The translations under genes and the position numbers were made by a program. Shown in pieces: positions 1-8,704 of a stretch of DNA of 13,076 nt (the first letter of the stretch is position 1; the number at the start of each line of letters is the position of its first letter). The notes below the pieces were generated by a model. It did not search any database and was not told the origin of the DNA. It was given only the letters and a program-made list of their open reading frames with translations. This stretch comes from Caryophanales bacterium UBA6768. GTDB lineage: Bacteria; Bacillota; Bacilli; Bacillales_D; Amphibacillaceae. The DNA is taken from NCBI GenBank assembly GCA_002453315.1, contig DKGO01000057.1:1-13076 (forward strand), read 5' to 3'.

Positions 1-1204
1 CAGCCAATATAAAAGGAAATTCTGAAGCCTTTTTATAGTCCTTTTGATGAACTGATAATTGATGGATCGAAGCAAATGCAGTTAAAATAGCTTTCACCAC
101 GGTTGTTTTTCCTGTACCGGGACCACCAGTTAAGATCATAAGTTTTGAGTGGATGGCACGTTTAATTGCTTCAAATTGTTCCATTCCATAACTGATTGCC
201 TCCGATTCTTCAGTTTTACCGATTAACTTCATTAATTCAGCGTCTGTTACAGACATTTCAATTGGTTGATTCATTAACCTTGTTACATGGGTACTAAAAT
301 GTTTTTCAGCATAAAAAAGACTTGGTAAATAGAGATTATCATTTTCAATAACAATCCGTTCTAATTCATTAATTTCCCCTATTTGTTCATCAATCATGTC
401 ATCGGAAATCGTTGATTCTTGTAAAATCATTTTCATCGATTCGACACATTGATGTTTTGGTAAATAAACGTGACCATCTAAAATACTTTGCTGTAAAGCA
501 TAAATGCAACTTGCTTGTATACGATGGTGGTTTGTTTTTGAAATTTGATTAAACTGGGCAATTTTATCGGCGGTTGGAAAACCAAAGCCTTCAATATCAA
601 TCGCAAATGTGTAGGGGTTTTCTTTAATTAGTGACAATGTTTTTTCTTTATAAATACTATACAATTGTTGGGCCATTTTTAAACTAATACCGTAAGAGGT
701 TAATAGGACCGCTACTTGTTCAAAACCTTGATTTTCTTGTAAATTTGAAATAAATGTTTTGATCGTCTTTTTTTTCATATGTCGTATGTTAAATAACGTA
801 TCAGGGTCTTCTAATATTTCAGTGATTGCATTGTCGCCAAGTAATTCAACAATCGATTGGGCAGTTTTTTTACCGACCCCGGGAAATAAATCACTAGACA
901 AATACTGGATAAGTCCTTCGCTTGTCTTAGGGACATATGACTCATATGCCACGACATTGTATTGTAGACCATATGAGGAATGTTTGTGTAAGTTTCCAAA
1001 GAACTGATAAATGGTTCCCTGTTGCAAATGGGCAAAATGACCTTTACCAACTATTTCTTTTTCTTCGTAAGGTTCATTTGTATCATGAATTTTAATTTTA
1101 GCAATCGCAAATTGATCTGCTTTATTTTCAAATATTGTGAACATAATTTCACCCTTAATAAAGCCACGTTCTGTTTCAATTATTGGTTCATTTTGATTCA
1201 TCAT
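1..1204 (-). CDS. recD2: RecD2-type ATP-dependent 5'-3' DNA helicase, N-terminal part (runs off left edge)
   Basis: An open frame of 401 codons runs from ATG-ATG at 1204/1201 through the left edge with no stop. It resembles the RecD2 (YrrC) superfamily 1B helicases of Firmicutes, which act without RecBC in DNA repair and replication-fork maintenance. Residues about 1-90 form the family's N-terminal OB-like domain. Helix-hairpin-helix segments follow, near residues 99-125 (LFPGVGKKTA) and 202-217 (EGFGFPTADK). The Walker A motif GGPGTGKTT is at residues 360-368. The rest of the helicase core (Walker B, pin and 2B regions) lies outside the window; the family is usually close to 800 residues. 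The gene starts 27 bases after the TPR gene stops. Its ribosome site is poor (AAGCGGGG, then TTTTA), so coupling to upstream translation is plausible. An upstream ATG at about 1223 is out of frame. Confidence 0.93.
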   Translation of the reverse strand, partial: MMNQNEPIIETERGFIKGEIMFTIFENKADQFAIAKIKIHDTNEPYEEKEIVGKGHFAHLQQGTIYQFFGNLHKHSSYGLQYNVVAYESYVPKTSEGLIQYLSSDLFPGVGKKTAQSIVELLGDNAITEILEDPDTLFNIRHMKKKTIKTFISNLQENQGFEQVAVLLTSYGISLKMAQQLYSIYKEKTLSLIKENPYTFAIDIEGFGFPTADKIAQFNQISKTNHHRIQASCIYALQQSILDGHVYLPKHQCVESMKMILQESTISDDMIDEQIGEINELERIVIENDNLYLPSLFYAEKHFSTHVTRLMNQPIEMSVTDAELMKLIGKTEESEAISYGMEQFEAIKRAIHSKLMILTGGPGTGKTTVVKAILTAFASIHQLSVHQKDYKKASEFPFILA

Positions 1205-1231
1205 TAAAACCCCGCTTACTCATTCAGACAA

Positions 1232-1879
1232 TCATTCACCCTGTAGTATTCGTGAAGCACGTTTTGCTAATAAATGATCTGGTTGTATAGACAATGCCCT
1301 AGTAATCAATTCTTCCGCCCATTTTAAATCATCTTCATGAAAGGCAATGATTCCTAAATTATACATTGCGTCAGCATGTTTACTATCTTTCTCAACTACT
1401 TTTTGTAAAATCGCTTTTGCTTCTTTTATATGTTGAGCCTGTGCAAGTGCAAGTCCGTATTGAAAAAGTTTCTCCACTGTCTCATCTAATTCTATTGCCC
1501 GCAATAAATATGGTAGTGCCATTTTAAAGTGATTCTGTTGTATAAAACTTAAACCAAGCATGTAATAATTATCACTATGTTCTAATCCTAATGATATCGC
1601 CTGTTGAAACTTAGAAGCAGCCTGAACAAATTGTCCTTTTTTGTAATGAAATTGGGCGATGCCATAAATCGCTGTTGCTGAGGTAGCATCTTTTTCTATC
1701 GCTATATCATAAAAGTGCTTTGCTTGATCTAATTGATTTAATTCTAATAATAGATTGGCAAAATTAATATAATGAAGCGGTTCATCTGGAGAATCCTTGA
1801 TTAAACGAAAGAATATTTTTGCTGCTTCATCATAATTTTCATTCTGCAATGCACTTTTAATTCGATTCATTTGTTGCAT
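1232..1879 (-). CDS. yrrB: TPR-repeat protein (YrrB-like), function unknown
   Basis: The 215-residue protein is made almost entirely of tetratricopeptide repeats. About six consecutive 34-residue units can be read (roughly 3-35, 36-69, 70-103, 104-137, 138-171 and 172-205), with typical alternation such as A-x-Y-G-I-A and A-M-Y-N-L-G-I. There is no signal peptide, membrane segment or catalytic motif, so it should be a cytoplasmic scaffold. It matches YrrB of Bacillus subtilis in length class and position, between mnmA and recD2. Its operon place suggests a link to tRNA thiolation or to RecD2, but that is inference from context. ATG 1879 is preceded by GAGGT about 11 bases upstream, a slightly long spacing; an in-frame ATG at 1870 is the alternative. 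It begins 36 bases after the mnmA stop. Confidence 0.88.
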   Translation of the reverse strand: MQQMNRIKSALQNENYDEAAKIFFRLIKDSPDEPLHYINFANLLLELNQLDQAKHFYDIAIEKDATSATAIYGIAQFHYKKGQFVQAASKFQQAISLGLEHSDNYYMLGLSFIQQNHFKMALPYLLRAIELDETVEKLFQYGLALAQAQHIKEAKAILQKVVEKDSKHADAMYNLGIIAFHEDDLKWAEELITRALSIQPDHLLAKRASRILQGE

Positions 1880-1915
1880 GAGAACTAATGACCTCGACTT
1901 TCATTAAGGATACTA

Positions 1916-3034
<1,119 letters not shown>

Positions 3035-4171
3035 TTAACGATTTAATCGTTTGACAATTTTGGCTAGTATTTTTGCAGCCTCTTTCACATTTTCCTTAGA
3101 ATTTAAATGACCAAAACTAAATCTAATAGAGCCCTTTATTCTTTCGCTTGATTGACCGAACATTGATTTTAATACATGGGACGGTTCAACTGACCCGGCA
3201 GTACATGCACTTCCACTTGAGGCAGCGACATTTTCCAGATCTAAATTAGTTAATAACACTTCAGATGAAATGTTGGGAAAATATAAATTTACGATCGTTG
3301 CTATAGATTGATTAGTGTCACCATTTACTGAAAACTTAACTTTTTCCTCAAGGAGAGTTTGTAAAAACAATTCCTTATATATAGAAAAAATTTCACTGTA
3401 CTTTTCTTGATTATCAATTGCTATTTTGGCTGCATGTTGGAAGCCAACAGCCCCAATCATGTTTTCTGTACCGGGACGAAGTTTTCTTTCTTGTTTGCCA
3501 CCATAATGTAAGGGCTGTAACTCTACTTCTTTACGTTTATATAAAAATCCAATTCCCTTAGGGCCTGACAATTTATGGGCAGATGTCGATAATAAATCGA
3601 TTCCCATTTTTTTCACATTGATTGGTAACATACTAAATGCCTGGACAGCATCTGTATGGAAATAAGCTTGGTGACCTTCAAGTATGTTGGCTATTTCTTT
3701 AATTGGTTGGATCACACCAGTTTCATTATTAGCTGTCATAATAGATACTAAAATTGTTTGATTTGTTAATGTTCTCGTTAAATCATTAGGATTAATTTGG
3801 CCATCTTCATTCACGGGCAAATATGTCACATGAAATCCCTTTGATTGTAAAAATTCCATAATATGCAAGATGGCATGATGTTCTTGGGCTGAAGTAATTA
3901 TATGATTACCTTTATGTTCATTAGCCATCACAGTACCAATAATCGCTAGGTTATTCGCTTCTGTACCACCGCTTGTAAAAAATATCTCTTGTTCATTCGC
4001 ATTGATAGTAGATGCTAAGTAACTTCTTGCATCGTCTAAATAAAATTTAGATTCCCTTCCGGCTGCATGGATGCTTGAAGGATTACCATATAAGTCCTTT
4101 TCTAATTGATACATCTGTTCTAGCACTTCGGGATGTACAGGAGTTGTAGCGGCATGATCAAGATAGATCAA
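3035..4171 (-). CDS. yrvO: Cysteine desulfurase, YrvO/IscS-like, probable sulfur donor to MnmA (TTG start)
   Basis: This is a class V PLP-dependent enzyme of the NifS/IscS type, 378 residues, which removes sulfur from L-cysteine to form an enzyme persulfide. The PLP lysine is K200 in SAHKLSGPKG, the cofactor-stacking histidine is in EHH (about residue 99), and the persulfide cysteine is C323 in SSGSACTAGS. The long flexible active-site loop and the C-terminal RFSFG segment are present. The start is TTG: no ATG occurs in frame before the conserved N-terminus (IYLDHAATTP), and a strong purine-rich site (AAGGAAGGAAG) lies 6 bases upstream. It is sandwiched between cymR (18 bases upstream) and mnmA (just downstream). 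That context favours a role in tRNA thiolation over general Fe-S assembly, since no iscU or sufU gene is adjacent. The exact physiological partner is inferred. Confidence 0.94.
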   Translation of the reverse strand: MIYLDHAATTPVHPEVLEQMYQLEKDLYGNPSSIHAAGRESKFYLDDARSYLASTINANEQEIFFTSGGTEANNLAIIGTVMANEHKGNHIITSAQEHHAILHIMEFLQSKGFHVTYLPVNEDGQINPNDLTRTLTNQTILVSIMTANNETGVIQPIKEIANILEGHQAYFHTDAVQAFSMLPINVKKMGIDLLSTSAHKLSGPKGIGFLYKRKEVELQPLHYGGKQERKLRPGTENMIGAVGFQHAAKIAIDNQEKYSEIFSIYKELFLQTLLEEKVKFSVNGDTNQSIATIVNLYFPNISSEVLLTNLDLENVAASSGSACTAGSVEPSHVLKSMFGQSSERIKGSIRFSFGHLNSKENVKEAAKILAKIVKRLNR

Positions 4172-4189
4172 TGAAATCTTCCTTCCTTA

Positions 4190-4606
4190 TTAAATATAAA
4201 ACATATAAGAATCTTTTTTTTCCTCATCCTTATCAATTAATTGTTGTAGCGTCGTTCCATCTAATACATCTTTTACGGCATCTCTAATTTGTATCCATAA
4301 AGTTTGTAAAGCAGGTTCATCATTTTTTATTCCTTCAACTGGTGTAATTTTACCTTCTAACACTCGGATAATTTCACCTACATAAATATCATTAGGTTCA
4401 TTAGTTAACACATAACCACCATATGCTCCTCGAATGCTTTTTATTAAATCGGCATTCCTTAAAGGTGTTGCAATTTGTTCCAAATAATGTGTGGATAAAT
4501 TTTTAGAGGTAGCAATCGTTTTTAAAGAGACAGGACCTTGACCAAACTGTCTTGCCAATTCCATCATAATGGTTAACCCATATCTACCCTTTGTCGATAT
4601 TTTCAT
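4190..4606 (-). CDS. cymR: CymR, Rrf2-family repressor of cysteine metabolism
   Basis: The 138-residue Rrf2 protein has a winged-helix N-terminus (MKISTKGRYGL, then SLKTIATSKNLSTHYLEQI) and the hinge IRGAYGGYVL. Its C-terminal tail DSYMFYI is characteristic of CymR as I remember the B. subtilis protein, which has the same length. The predicted protein contains no cysteine, so unlike IscR it cannot bind a Fe-S cluster through cysteines. In B. subtilis CymR acts with CysK to repress cysteine uptake and biosynthesis genes (family knowledge). Here it is the first gene of the operon with the cysteine desulfurase and mnmA, which places sulfur regulation and sulfur use in one transcript. ATG 4606 has GAGGTG 5 bases upstream. 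It is divergent from rarA across 153 bases. Confidence 0.95.
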   Translation of the reverse strand: MKISTKGRYGLTIMMELARQFGQGPVSLKTIATSKNLSTHYLEQIATPLRNADLIKSIRGAYGGYVLTNEPNDIYVGEIIRVLEGKITPVEGIKNDEPALQTLWIQIRDAVKDVLDGTTLQQLIDKDEEKKDSYMFYI

Positions 4607-4673
4607 TTTTGCACCTCATTAATCGTTTTTTCAATGACCATATAATCATTTTATCATTATTCGTTCAACCAAT

Positions 4674-4682
4674 ATTATAACA
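4674..4682 (-). promoter_or_regulatory. Extended -10 sigma-A promoter for the cymR operon
   Basis: Read on the minus strand, TGTTATAAT gives a perfect TATAAT (4679-4674) with the TG extension one base upstream (4682-4681). The -35 region is poor (ATGCAA or TGCAAG at 17-18 bases), as is common for extended -10 promoters. The predicted start near 4667 leaves a leader of about 60 bases before cymR. The location and strand suit the operon. It was read by eye and is untested. Confidence 0.6.
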
Positions 4683-4759
4683 CGTTGTACATAGTTCTTG
4701 CATTTTAATGAATACAAGTCTACCCTAAGGATAATCTTACTATAAAGGACGTTCAATAT

Positions 4760-6040
4760 ATGAATAATCAACCCCTAGCACTCAGAATGAGACCAAATCA
4801 TATCAATCATATAATCGGACAACAACATTTAGTTGGCAAAGGAAAAATAATCCGCCGTATGGTTGAGGCTAATACTATTGCCTCGATGATTTTATTCGGT
4901 CCGCCCGGTACTGGTAAAACATCGTTAGCTTTTGCCATTGCTAACAGTTTAGGCATTCCGGTTCGGAAATTAAACGCTGTGATCCACAAGAAAAAAGATA
5001 TGGAAATAGTCGTTGAAGAAGCTAAAATGACAGGAAACCTCATCCTTATTTTAGATGAAGTCCACCGACTTGATAAGCAAAAACAAGACTTTTTGTTACC
5101 CCATTTGGAAGAAAACATTGTGACATTAATCGGGTGTACTACAAGTAATCCTTACCATTCTATTAATCCGGCGATTCGTAGTAGATGCCATTTATTTGAA
5201 TTAAACCCGTTATCGTCTGTAGATATGAAAGCGATGATTTCCAATGTTCTAACCGATAGGGATAACGGATATGGTAATAAACAAATTGATATAGATGAAT
5301 TAGCCATTGATCATTTTCTGAATAGTTCCAATGGTGATTTAAGAGCAGTTCTAAATGGAATCGAATTGGCGGTTATTTCAACCCCTAAAAATAGTGATGG
5401 CACGATTCATATTACATTAAAAACAGCTGAACAATGTATGCAAAAAAAGAGTTTCTCCCACGACAAAGATGGTGATGCTCATTACGACGTATTATCTGCT
5501 TTTCAAAAATCTATCCGTGGAAGTGACGTAGATGCCTCTCTCCATTATTTGGCCCGACTTATAGAGGCGGAAGATTTAGATAGTATTGCTAGGCGTCTTG
5601 TCGTCATTGCCTATGAAGATATTGGTCTAGCAAGTCCACAAGCGGGACCAAGAGCATTAGCCGCTGTTCATGCTGCGGAAAGACTGGGGTTTCCAGAAGC
5701 GAGAATTCCGTTAAGTGTTGCTGTCGTTGAACTTGCTTTATCTCCGAAATCAAATAGTGCCTACAAAGGGTTAGATCATGCGATTTCAGATATTAGAAAA
5801 GGTAAAACTGGTGCAGTTCCCGCCCATTTAAAAGATTCCCATTACTTTGGTGCTAAAAACATCGGTCGCGGCATTAATTATCAATATCCCCATAATGTTG
5901 AAGGCGGATGGATTCCTCAACAATACTTGCCTGATAATATCAGTCATCAGCAATATTATGTTCCGAAAGATAATAGTAAATTCGAACAATCTTTAAAAAA
6001 CGTATATGAAAATCTTCAACAACGAAAAAATAAAAATTAA
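4760..6040 (+). CDS. rarA: RarA/MgsA-type AAA+ replication-associated recombination ATPase
   Basis: The 426-residue AAA+ protein of the RarA/MgsA/WRNIP1 family acts at stalled replication forks in the cytoplasm. The N-terminus PLALRMRPNHINHIIGQ is typical. Walker A GPPGTGKT is at residues 47-54 and Walker B LILDEVHR ends in D99-E100. Sensor 1 is in GCTTSNP (about 126-131), with the arginine-finger region at AIRSRC (138-143). The C-terminal half carries family blocks such as DVDASLHYLARLIEAED, EDIGLASPQA and a YPHN segment near residue 378. Length is close to the roughly 420 residues of B. subtilis YrvN. ATG 4760 has AAAGGA 10 bases upstream. I could not find a convincing promoter in the 153 bases shared with cymR; the best candidate is TTGCAT at 4698 with a weak TACCCT. 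Confidence 0.95.
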   Translation: MNNQPLALRMRPNHINHIIGQQHLVGKGKIIRRMVEANTIASMILFGPPGTGKTSLAFAIANSLGIPVRKLNAVIHKKKDMEIVVEEAKMTGNLILILDEVHRLDKQKQDFLLPHLEENIVTLIGCTTSNPYHSINPAIRSRCHLFELNPLSSVDMKAMISNVLTDRDNGYGNKQIDIDELAIDHFLNSSNGDLRAVLNGIELAVISTPKNSDGTIHITLKTAEQCMQKKSFSHDKDGDAHYDVLSAFQKSIRGSDVDASLHYLARLIEAEDLDSIARRLVVIAYEDIGLASPQAGPRALAAVHAAERLGFPEARIPLSVAVVELALSPKSNSAYKGLDHAISDIRKGKTGAVPAHLKDSHYFGAKNIGRGINYQYPHNVEGGWIPQQYLPDNISHQQYYVPKDNSKFEQSLKNVYENLQQRKNKN

Positions 6041-6048
6041 TGCTCCCA

Positions 6049-6074
6049 TTTTTCATGATTTATAATGAAAAAAT
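6049..6074 (+). terminator. Weak stem-loop after rarA, possible partial terminator
   Basis: TTTTTCAT (6049-6056) pairs perfectly with ATGAAAAA (6065-6072) around an 8-base loop, starting 9 bases after the rarA stop. The stem is almost all A-T and is not followed by a clean T run on the plus strand, so termination is likely inefficient. Some read-through from rarA into the next gene is therefore possible. Confidence 0.35.
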
Positions 6075-6084
6075 CTATTAGTTT

Positions 6085-6114
6085 GTATAAAAATTTTAAT
6101 ATACGGTCATAATA
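6085..6114 (+). promoter_or_regulatory. Forespore promoter (sigma-G, possibly also sigma-F) for the rsfA-like gene
   Basis: GTATA at 6085-6089 is separated by exactly 18 bases from CATAATA at 6108-6114. This fits the published B. subtilis sigma-G consensus (GHATR, 18, CATNHTA) at every specified position. The same -10 region extended to 6105 (GGTCATAATA) also fits the sigma-F -10 form GGNNANAHTR, though with a 15-base spacer where 16 is usual. The predicted start near 6121 leaves about 64 bases of leader. A prespore role is what the gene's family would predict. Chance matches are easier in A-T-rich DNA, but the full match with correct spacing, at the correct place and on the correct strand, is good evidence. 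Confidence 0.65.
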
Positions 6115-6148
6115 AATAACAACTTACAAGTGGATGTTAAACAACAAA

Positions 6149-6167
6149 ATTAGGAAGTTATCCTAGT
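6149..6167 (+). promoter_or_regulatory. Inverted repeat just upstream of the rsfA-like ribosome site
   Basis: TTAGGA-AGTTA-TCCTAG forms a dyad: five perfect pairs (6151-6155 with 6161-6165), extended by a G-U pair and an A-U pair to seven as RNA. It ends a few bases before the AGGAGAG ribosome site (6174-6180). It could be a leader hairpin or a protein operator in the 5' untranslated region. No known motif was recognised. Confidence 0.35.
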
Positions 6168-6184
6168 TTAAAAGGAGAGTTATT

Positions 6185-6856
6185 ATGGCCAAGGTAAGAC
6201 AAGATGCATGGTCACATGAAGATGATTTATTGCTAGCAGAAACTGTACTACGACACATAAGAGAAGGTAGCACCCAATTAAATGCCTTTGAGGAAGTTGG
6301 CGATGAATTAAATCGTACATCAGCAGCATGTGGTTTTCGCTGGAATGCTGAAGTAAGGAATCGTTATATACAAGCAATTGACCTTGCTAAAAGACATCGA
6401 AAAGAAAAGAAGCGTGCATTAGTTAATGCAAGTGACAAGCAATCAAACGCAAATCAAGTTTTAGTAAATAAAAAGCGGCAGCATGAGATTAAAAAAAGTA
6501 GTGAGCAATCAACTTTACTACTTGAGCATGAATCCATCACTTTTGCAGATGTCATTGAATTTTTGCAATCAATTCAACAAAACTATTATGCTTACAATCA
6601 ATCAAATAATAAGGTAGAACAGTTACAAAGAAAGAGTAGTCAAGATGATTTAAGAATTAATGAATTAGAACGAGAGCTAAAGGCAACAAAAAGTAAATTA
6701 GCCACCATTGAGGAAGACTATAAAATGTTTATTCAAATAATGGACCGTGCCCGAAAAATGTCCGTCCTAGATGATAAGGGCGGTCATTATCATACGCCAA
6801 AATTTAAAATGGATAAGAATGGCAACCTTGAACAGTATGTTCAAGGGTCCAACTGA
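6185..6856 (+). CDS. rsfA: RsfA-family prespore-type transcription factor (Myb/SANT-like)
   Basis: The 223-residue protein resembles RsfA and its paralogue YlbO of B. subtilis. RsfA is a prespore regulator that modulates part of the sigma-F regulon (family knowledge). The N-terminal block, about residues 5-63, is the family's Myb/SANT-like DNA-binding domain ([19 protein letters not shown], and [15 protein letters not shown] with W9 and W53). A basic linker follows (RHRKEKKR, 70-77). Next come the conserved segment [11 protein letters not shown] (118-128), a glutamate/lysine-rich coiled coil (about 143-180), and the tail [15 protein letters not shown] 6185 has AGGAGAG 4 bases upstream. The gene lies after rarA on the same strand, behind its own forespore-type promoter, and converges on aspS. 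The symbol is given at family level: orthology to RsfA, to YlbO or to a third paralogue cannot be decided by eye. The coiled coil suggests a dimer. Confidence 0.82.
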   Translation: MAKVRQDAWSHEDDLLLAETVLRHIREGSTQLNAFEEVGDELNRTSAACGFRWNAEVRNRYIQAIDLAKRHRKEKKRALVNASDKQSNANQVLVNKKRQHEIKKSSEQSTLLLEHESITFADVIEFLQSIQQNYYAYNQSNNKVEQLQRKSSQDDLRINELERELKATKSKLATIEEDYKMFIQIMDRARKMSVLDDKGGHYHTPKFKMDKNGNLEQYVQGSN

Positions 6857-6893
6857 TAGGAAAAAATACCGATAAATCATAATCATAAAGCAA

Positions 6894-6930
6894 AGACCCT
6901 TCCACAGTCGGAAAGGTCTCCTTTTTTATT
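6894..6930. terminator. Bidirectional intrinsic terminator between rsfA-like gene and aspS
   Basis: AGACCCTTCC (6894-6903) and GGAAAGGTCT (6910-6919) form a ten-position stem around the loop ACAGTC. On the plus strand there is one C-A mismatch, and a T run (6922-6927) follows, giving a good terminator for the rsfA-like gene. On the minus strand the mismatch becomes a U-G pair, so the stem is fully paired; the downstream tract is TTTGCTTT, a weaker but plausible terminator for hisS-aspS. Confidence 0.82.
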
Positions 6931-8704
6931 CCTCATCATCAATAGTTGTCAAAGCAATAGATAATTCCCCTAACTGGGCTTCACTAACTTCACTTGGTGC
7001 ATTCGTCAATAAATCTGATGCTGATGCTGTCTTAGGAAATAGAATTGTATCTCTTATATTCGATTTTCTTGCCAATAACATAACGATACGATCAAGCCCT
7101 AATGCAACACCCCCATGTGGCGGAGCGCCATATTGTAATGCATCAAGTAAAAAGCCAAATTGCTCTTTTGCGGATTCCTCAGAAAAACCTAATACTTTAA
7201 ACATCTTATCTTGTAATTCCCTTTCATTGATCCGGATTGACCCACCACCAAGCTCATAACCATTTAACACAATGTCATAGGCATTTGCACGAACACTTGC
7301 GGGATCCGATATTAATTTTTCCTTATCCTTGTTTAGGGGTGAAGTAAACGGGTGATGTGCCGCAACATAACGTTTAGAATCCTCATCATATTCAAGTAAT
7401 GGCCAATCAATGATCCATAAAAAGTGAAAAACATCTTCATTAATTAATTTTAAGTCTTTTCCCAATTTTAATCGTAAAGCACCTAAACTATTATGAACAA
7501 TATTCGGTTTATCCGCTCCAAACAGTAGCAAATCCCCATCATTAACAGAAGCCCGGTCAAAAATAGCCTTCTTTTCTTCCTCAGAAAAAAACTTCGCGAT
7601 TGGACCTGTCATATCGCCATTAGCAATTTTTACCCAAGCTAGACCCTTTGCGCCATATGTTTTCACAAAATCCAATAACCCTTCGTCAATATCTTTTCGG
7701 GTAAATTGATCTGCATTGCCTTTCACATTAAGTAAAGCCACTTTTCCACCAGTTTGGGCGGGTTGACTAAATACTTTAAATTCACTGTTTTCCACGATGT
7801 CCGTTACATTAATTAATTCCATATCAAAACGAGTATCAGGTTTATCAGATCCGAAACGTTCCATTGCTTCATCATAACTCATTCTAGGAAATGGTGTTTT
7901 GATATCCTTTTGTAAAACATCTAACAATAATTTTTTCATCATCTTTTCTACCAAAATTATGATGTCTTCATTTGTCACAAAGGCAGCTTCAATATCAAGT
8001 TGTGTGAATTCAGGTTGTCGATCGGCCCGTAAATCCTCATCACGAAAACAACGGGCAATTTGATAATACTTCTCAAAACCACTCATCATTAATAACTGCT
8101 TAAATAGTTGTGGAGATTGTGGCAATGCATAAAATTCCCCTGGATGAACCCGGCTTGGTACTAAATAGTCACGCGCTCCTTCAGGTGTACTTTTTGTCAA
8201 AATTGGTGTTTCCATTTCTAAAAATTGTTCACCATTTAAAAATTCACGAATGGAACTAGTGATTTTATGCCGAATTTGAAAAGTTTTTTGCATCTCTTCA
8301 CGACGTAAATCAATATAACGATATTTTAGTCGCAAATCTTCAGAAACATCTTGGGCCTCATGAATTAAAAATGGTAATGCTTTCGACTTATTTAACACAT
8401 TAACACGAGATACTGTCACTTCTATTTTACCCGTATCAATAGTTGGATTGATTGTTGCTTCGTCCCTTTTGATTACTTTTCCCTCGACTTCAATAACATA
8501 TTCACTTCGTAATCTTTCAGCAATTTCTAACGATTGCTTAGAATAGTCTGGATTAAAAACAATTTGAACGATACCAGACTGGTCCCTTAAATCAATAAAA
8601 ATTAAATCACCTAAGTCCCTTCTACGATGAACCCAACCTTTTAATAAAATAGTCTCATCGACATTTGATTCACTTAAAGTTCCCGCATAAATACGTTCTG
8701 TCAC
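6926..8704 (-). CDS. aspS: Aspartyl-tRNA synthetase (GTG start)
   Basis: Class II synthetase of the bacterial type, 592 residues, the length I recall for B. subtilis AspRS. The N-terminal OB-fold anticodon-binding domain (about 1-110, with [10 protein letters not shown] and FIDLRDQSG) precedes the catalytic core. Motif 2 is [19 protein letters not shown] (219-237). The bacterial GAD insertion domain lies roughly at 300-410, and motif 3 ([10 protein letters not shown]) is at 536-545. The start is GTG at 8704, overlapping the hisS stop by four bases (GTGA), with a strong GGAGG site 8 bases upstream; this indicates translational coupling to hisS. Expression should be set by the T-box leader upstream of hisS, which appears to read tRNA-Asp, the substrate of this enzyme. 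I cannot tell by eye whether it also charges tRNA-Asn. Confidence 0.97.
   Translation of the reverse strand: MTERIYAGTLSESNVDETILLKGWVHRRRDLGDLIFIDLRDQSGIVQIVFNPDYSKQSLEIAERLRSEYVIEVEGKVIKRDEATINPTIDTGKIEVTVSRVNVLNKSKALPFLIHEAQDVSEDLRLKYRYIDLRREEMQKTFQIRHKITSSIREFLNGEQFLEMETPILTKSTPEGARDYLVPSRVHPGEFYALPQSPQLFKQLLMMSGFEKYYQIARCFRDEDLRADRQPEFTQLDIEAAFVTNEDIIILVEKMMKKLLLDVLQKDIKTPFPRMSYDEAMERFGSDKPDTRFDMELINVTDIVENSEFKVFSQPAQTGGKVALLNVKGNADQFTRKDIDEGLLDFVKTYGAKGLAWVKIANGDMTGPIAKFFSEEEKKAIFDRASVNDGDLLLFGADKPNIVHNSLGALRLKLGKDLKLINEDVFHFLWIIDWPLLEYDEDSKRYVAAHHPFTSPLNKDKEKLISDPASVRANAYDIVLNGYELGGGSIRINERELQDKMFKVLGFSEESAKEQFGFLLDALQYGAPPHGGVALGLDRIVMLLARKSNIRDTILFPKTASASDLLTNAPSEVSEAQLGELSIALTTIDDEE

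Noticed and set aside
759..1207. Small reading frames on both strands (759-1007 +, 811-1050 -, 1022-1207 +)
   Set aside because: All lie within the continuous recD2 frame, whose translation is recognisable through OB and HhH regions to Walker A; the small frames lack ribosome sites and recognisable sequence.
4607..4759. Sigma-A promoter for rarA in the intergenic gap
   Set aside because: The candidates (TTGCAT with TACCCT; TATAAA at 4741 without a -35) are too weak to list as a feature.
4807..5118. Minus-strand frame of 103 codons opposite rarA
   Set aside because: It is the complement of the rarA ATPase core; the sequence is low-complexity and cysteine/serine-rich, as expected of a shadow frame.
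6183..6377. Minus-strand frame of 64 codons opposite the rsfA-like start
   Set aside because: It overlaps the conserved Myb-like domain antisense, has no ribosome site and ends at the rsfA start region; a shadow.
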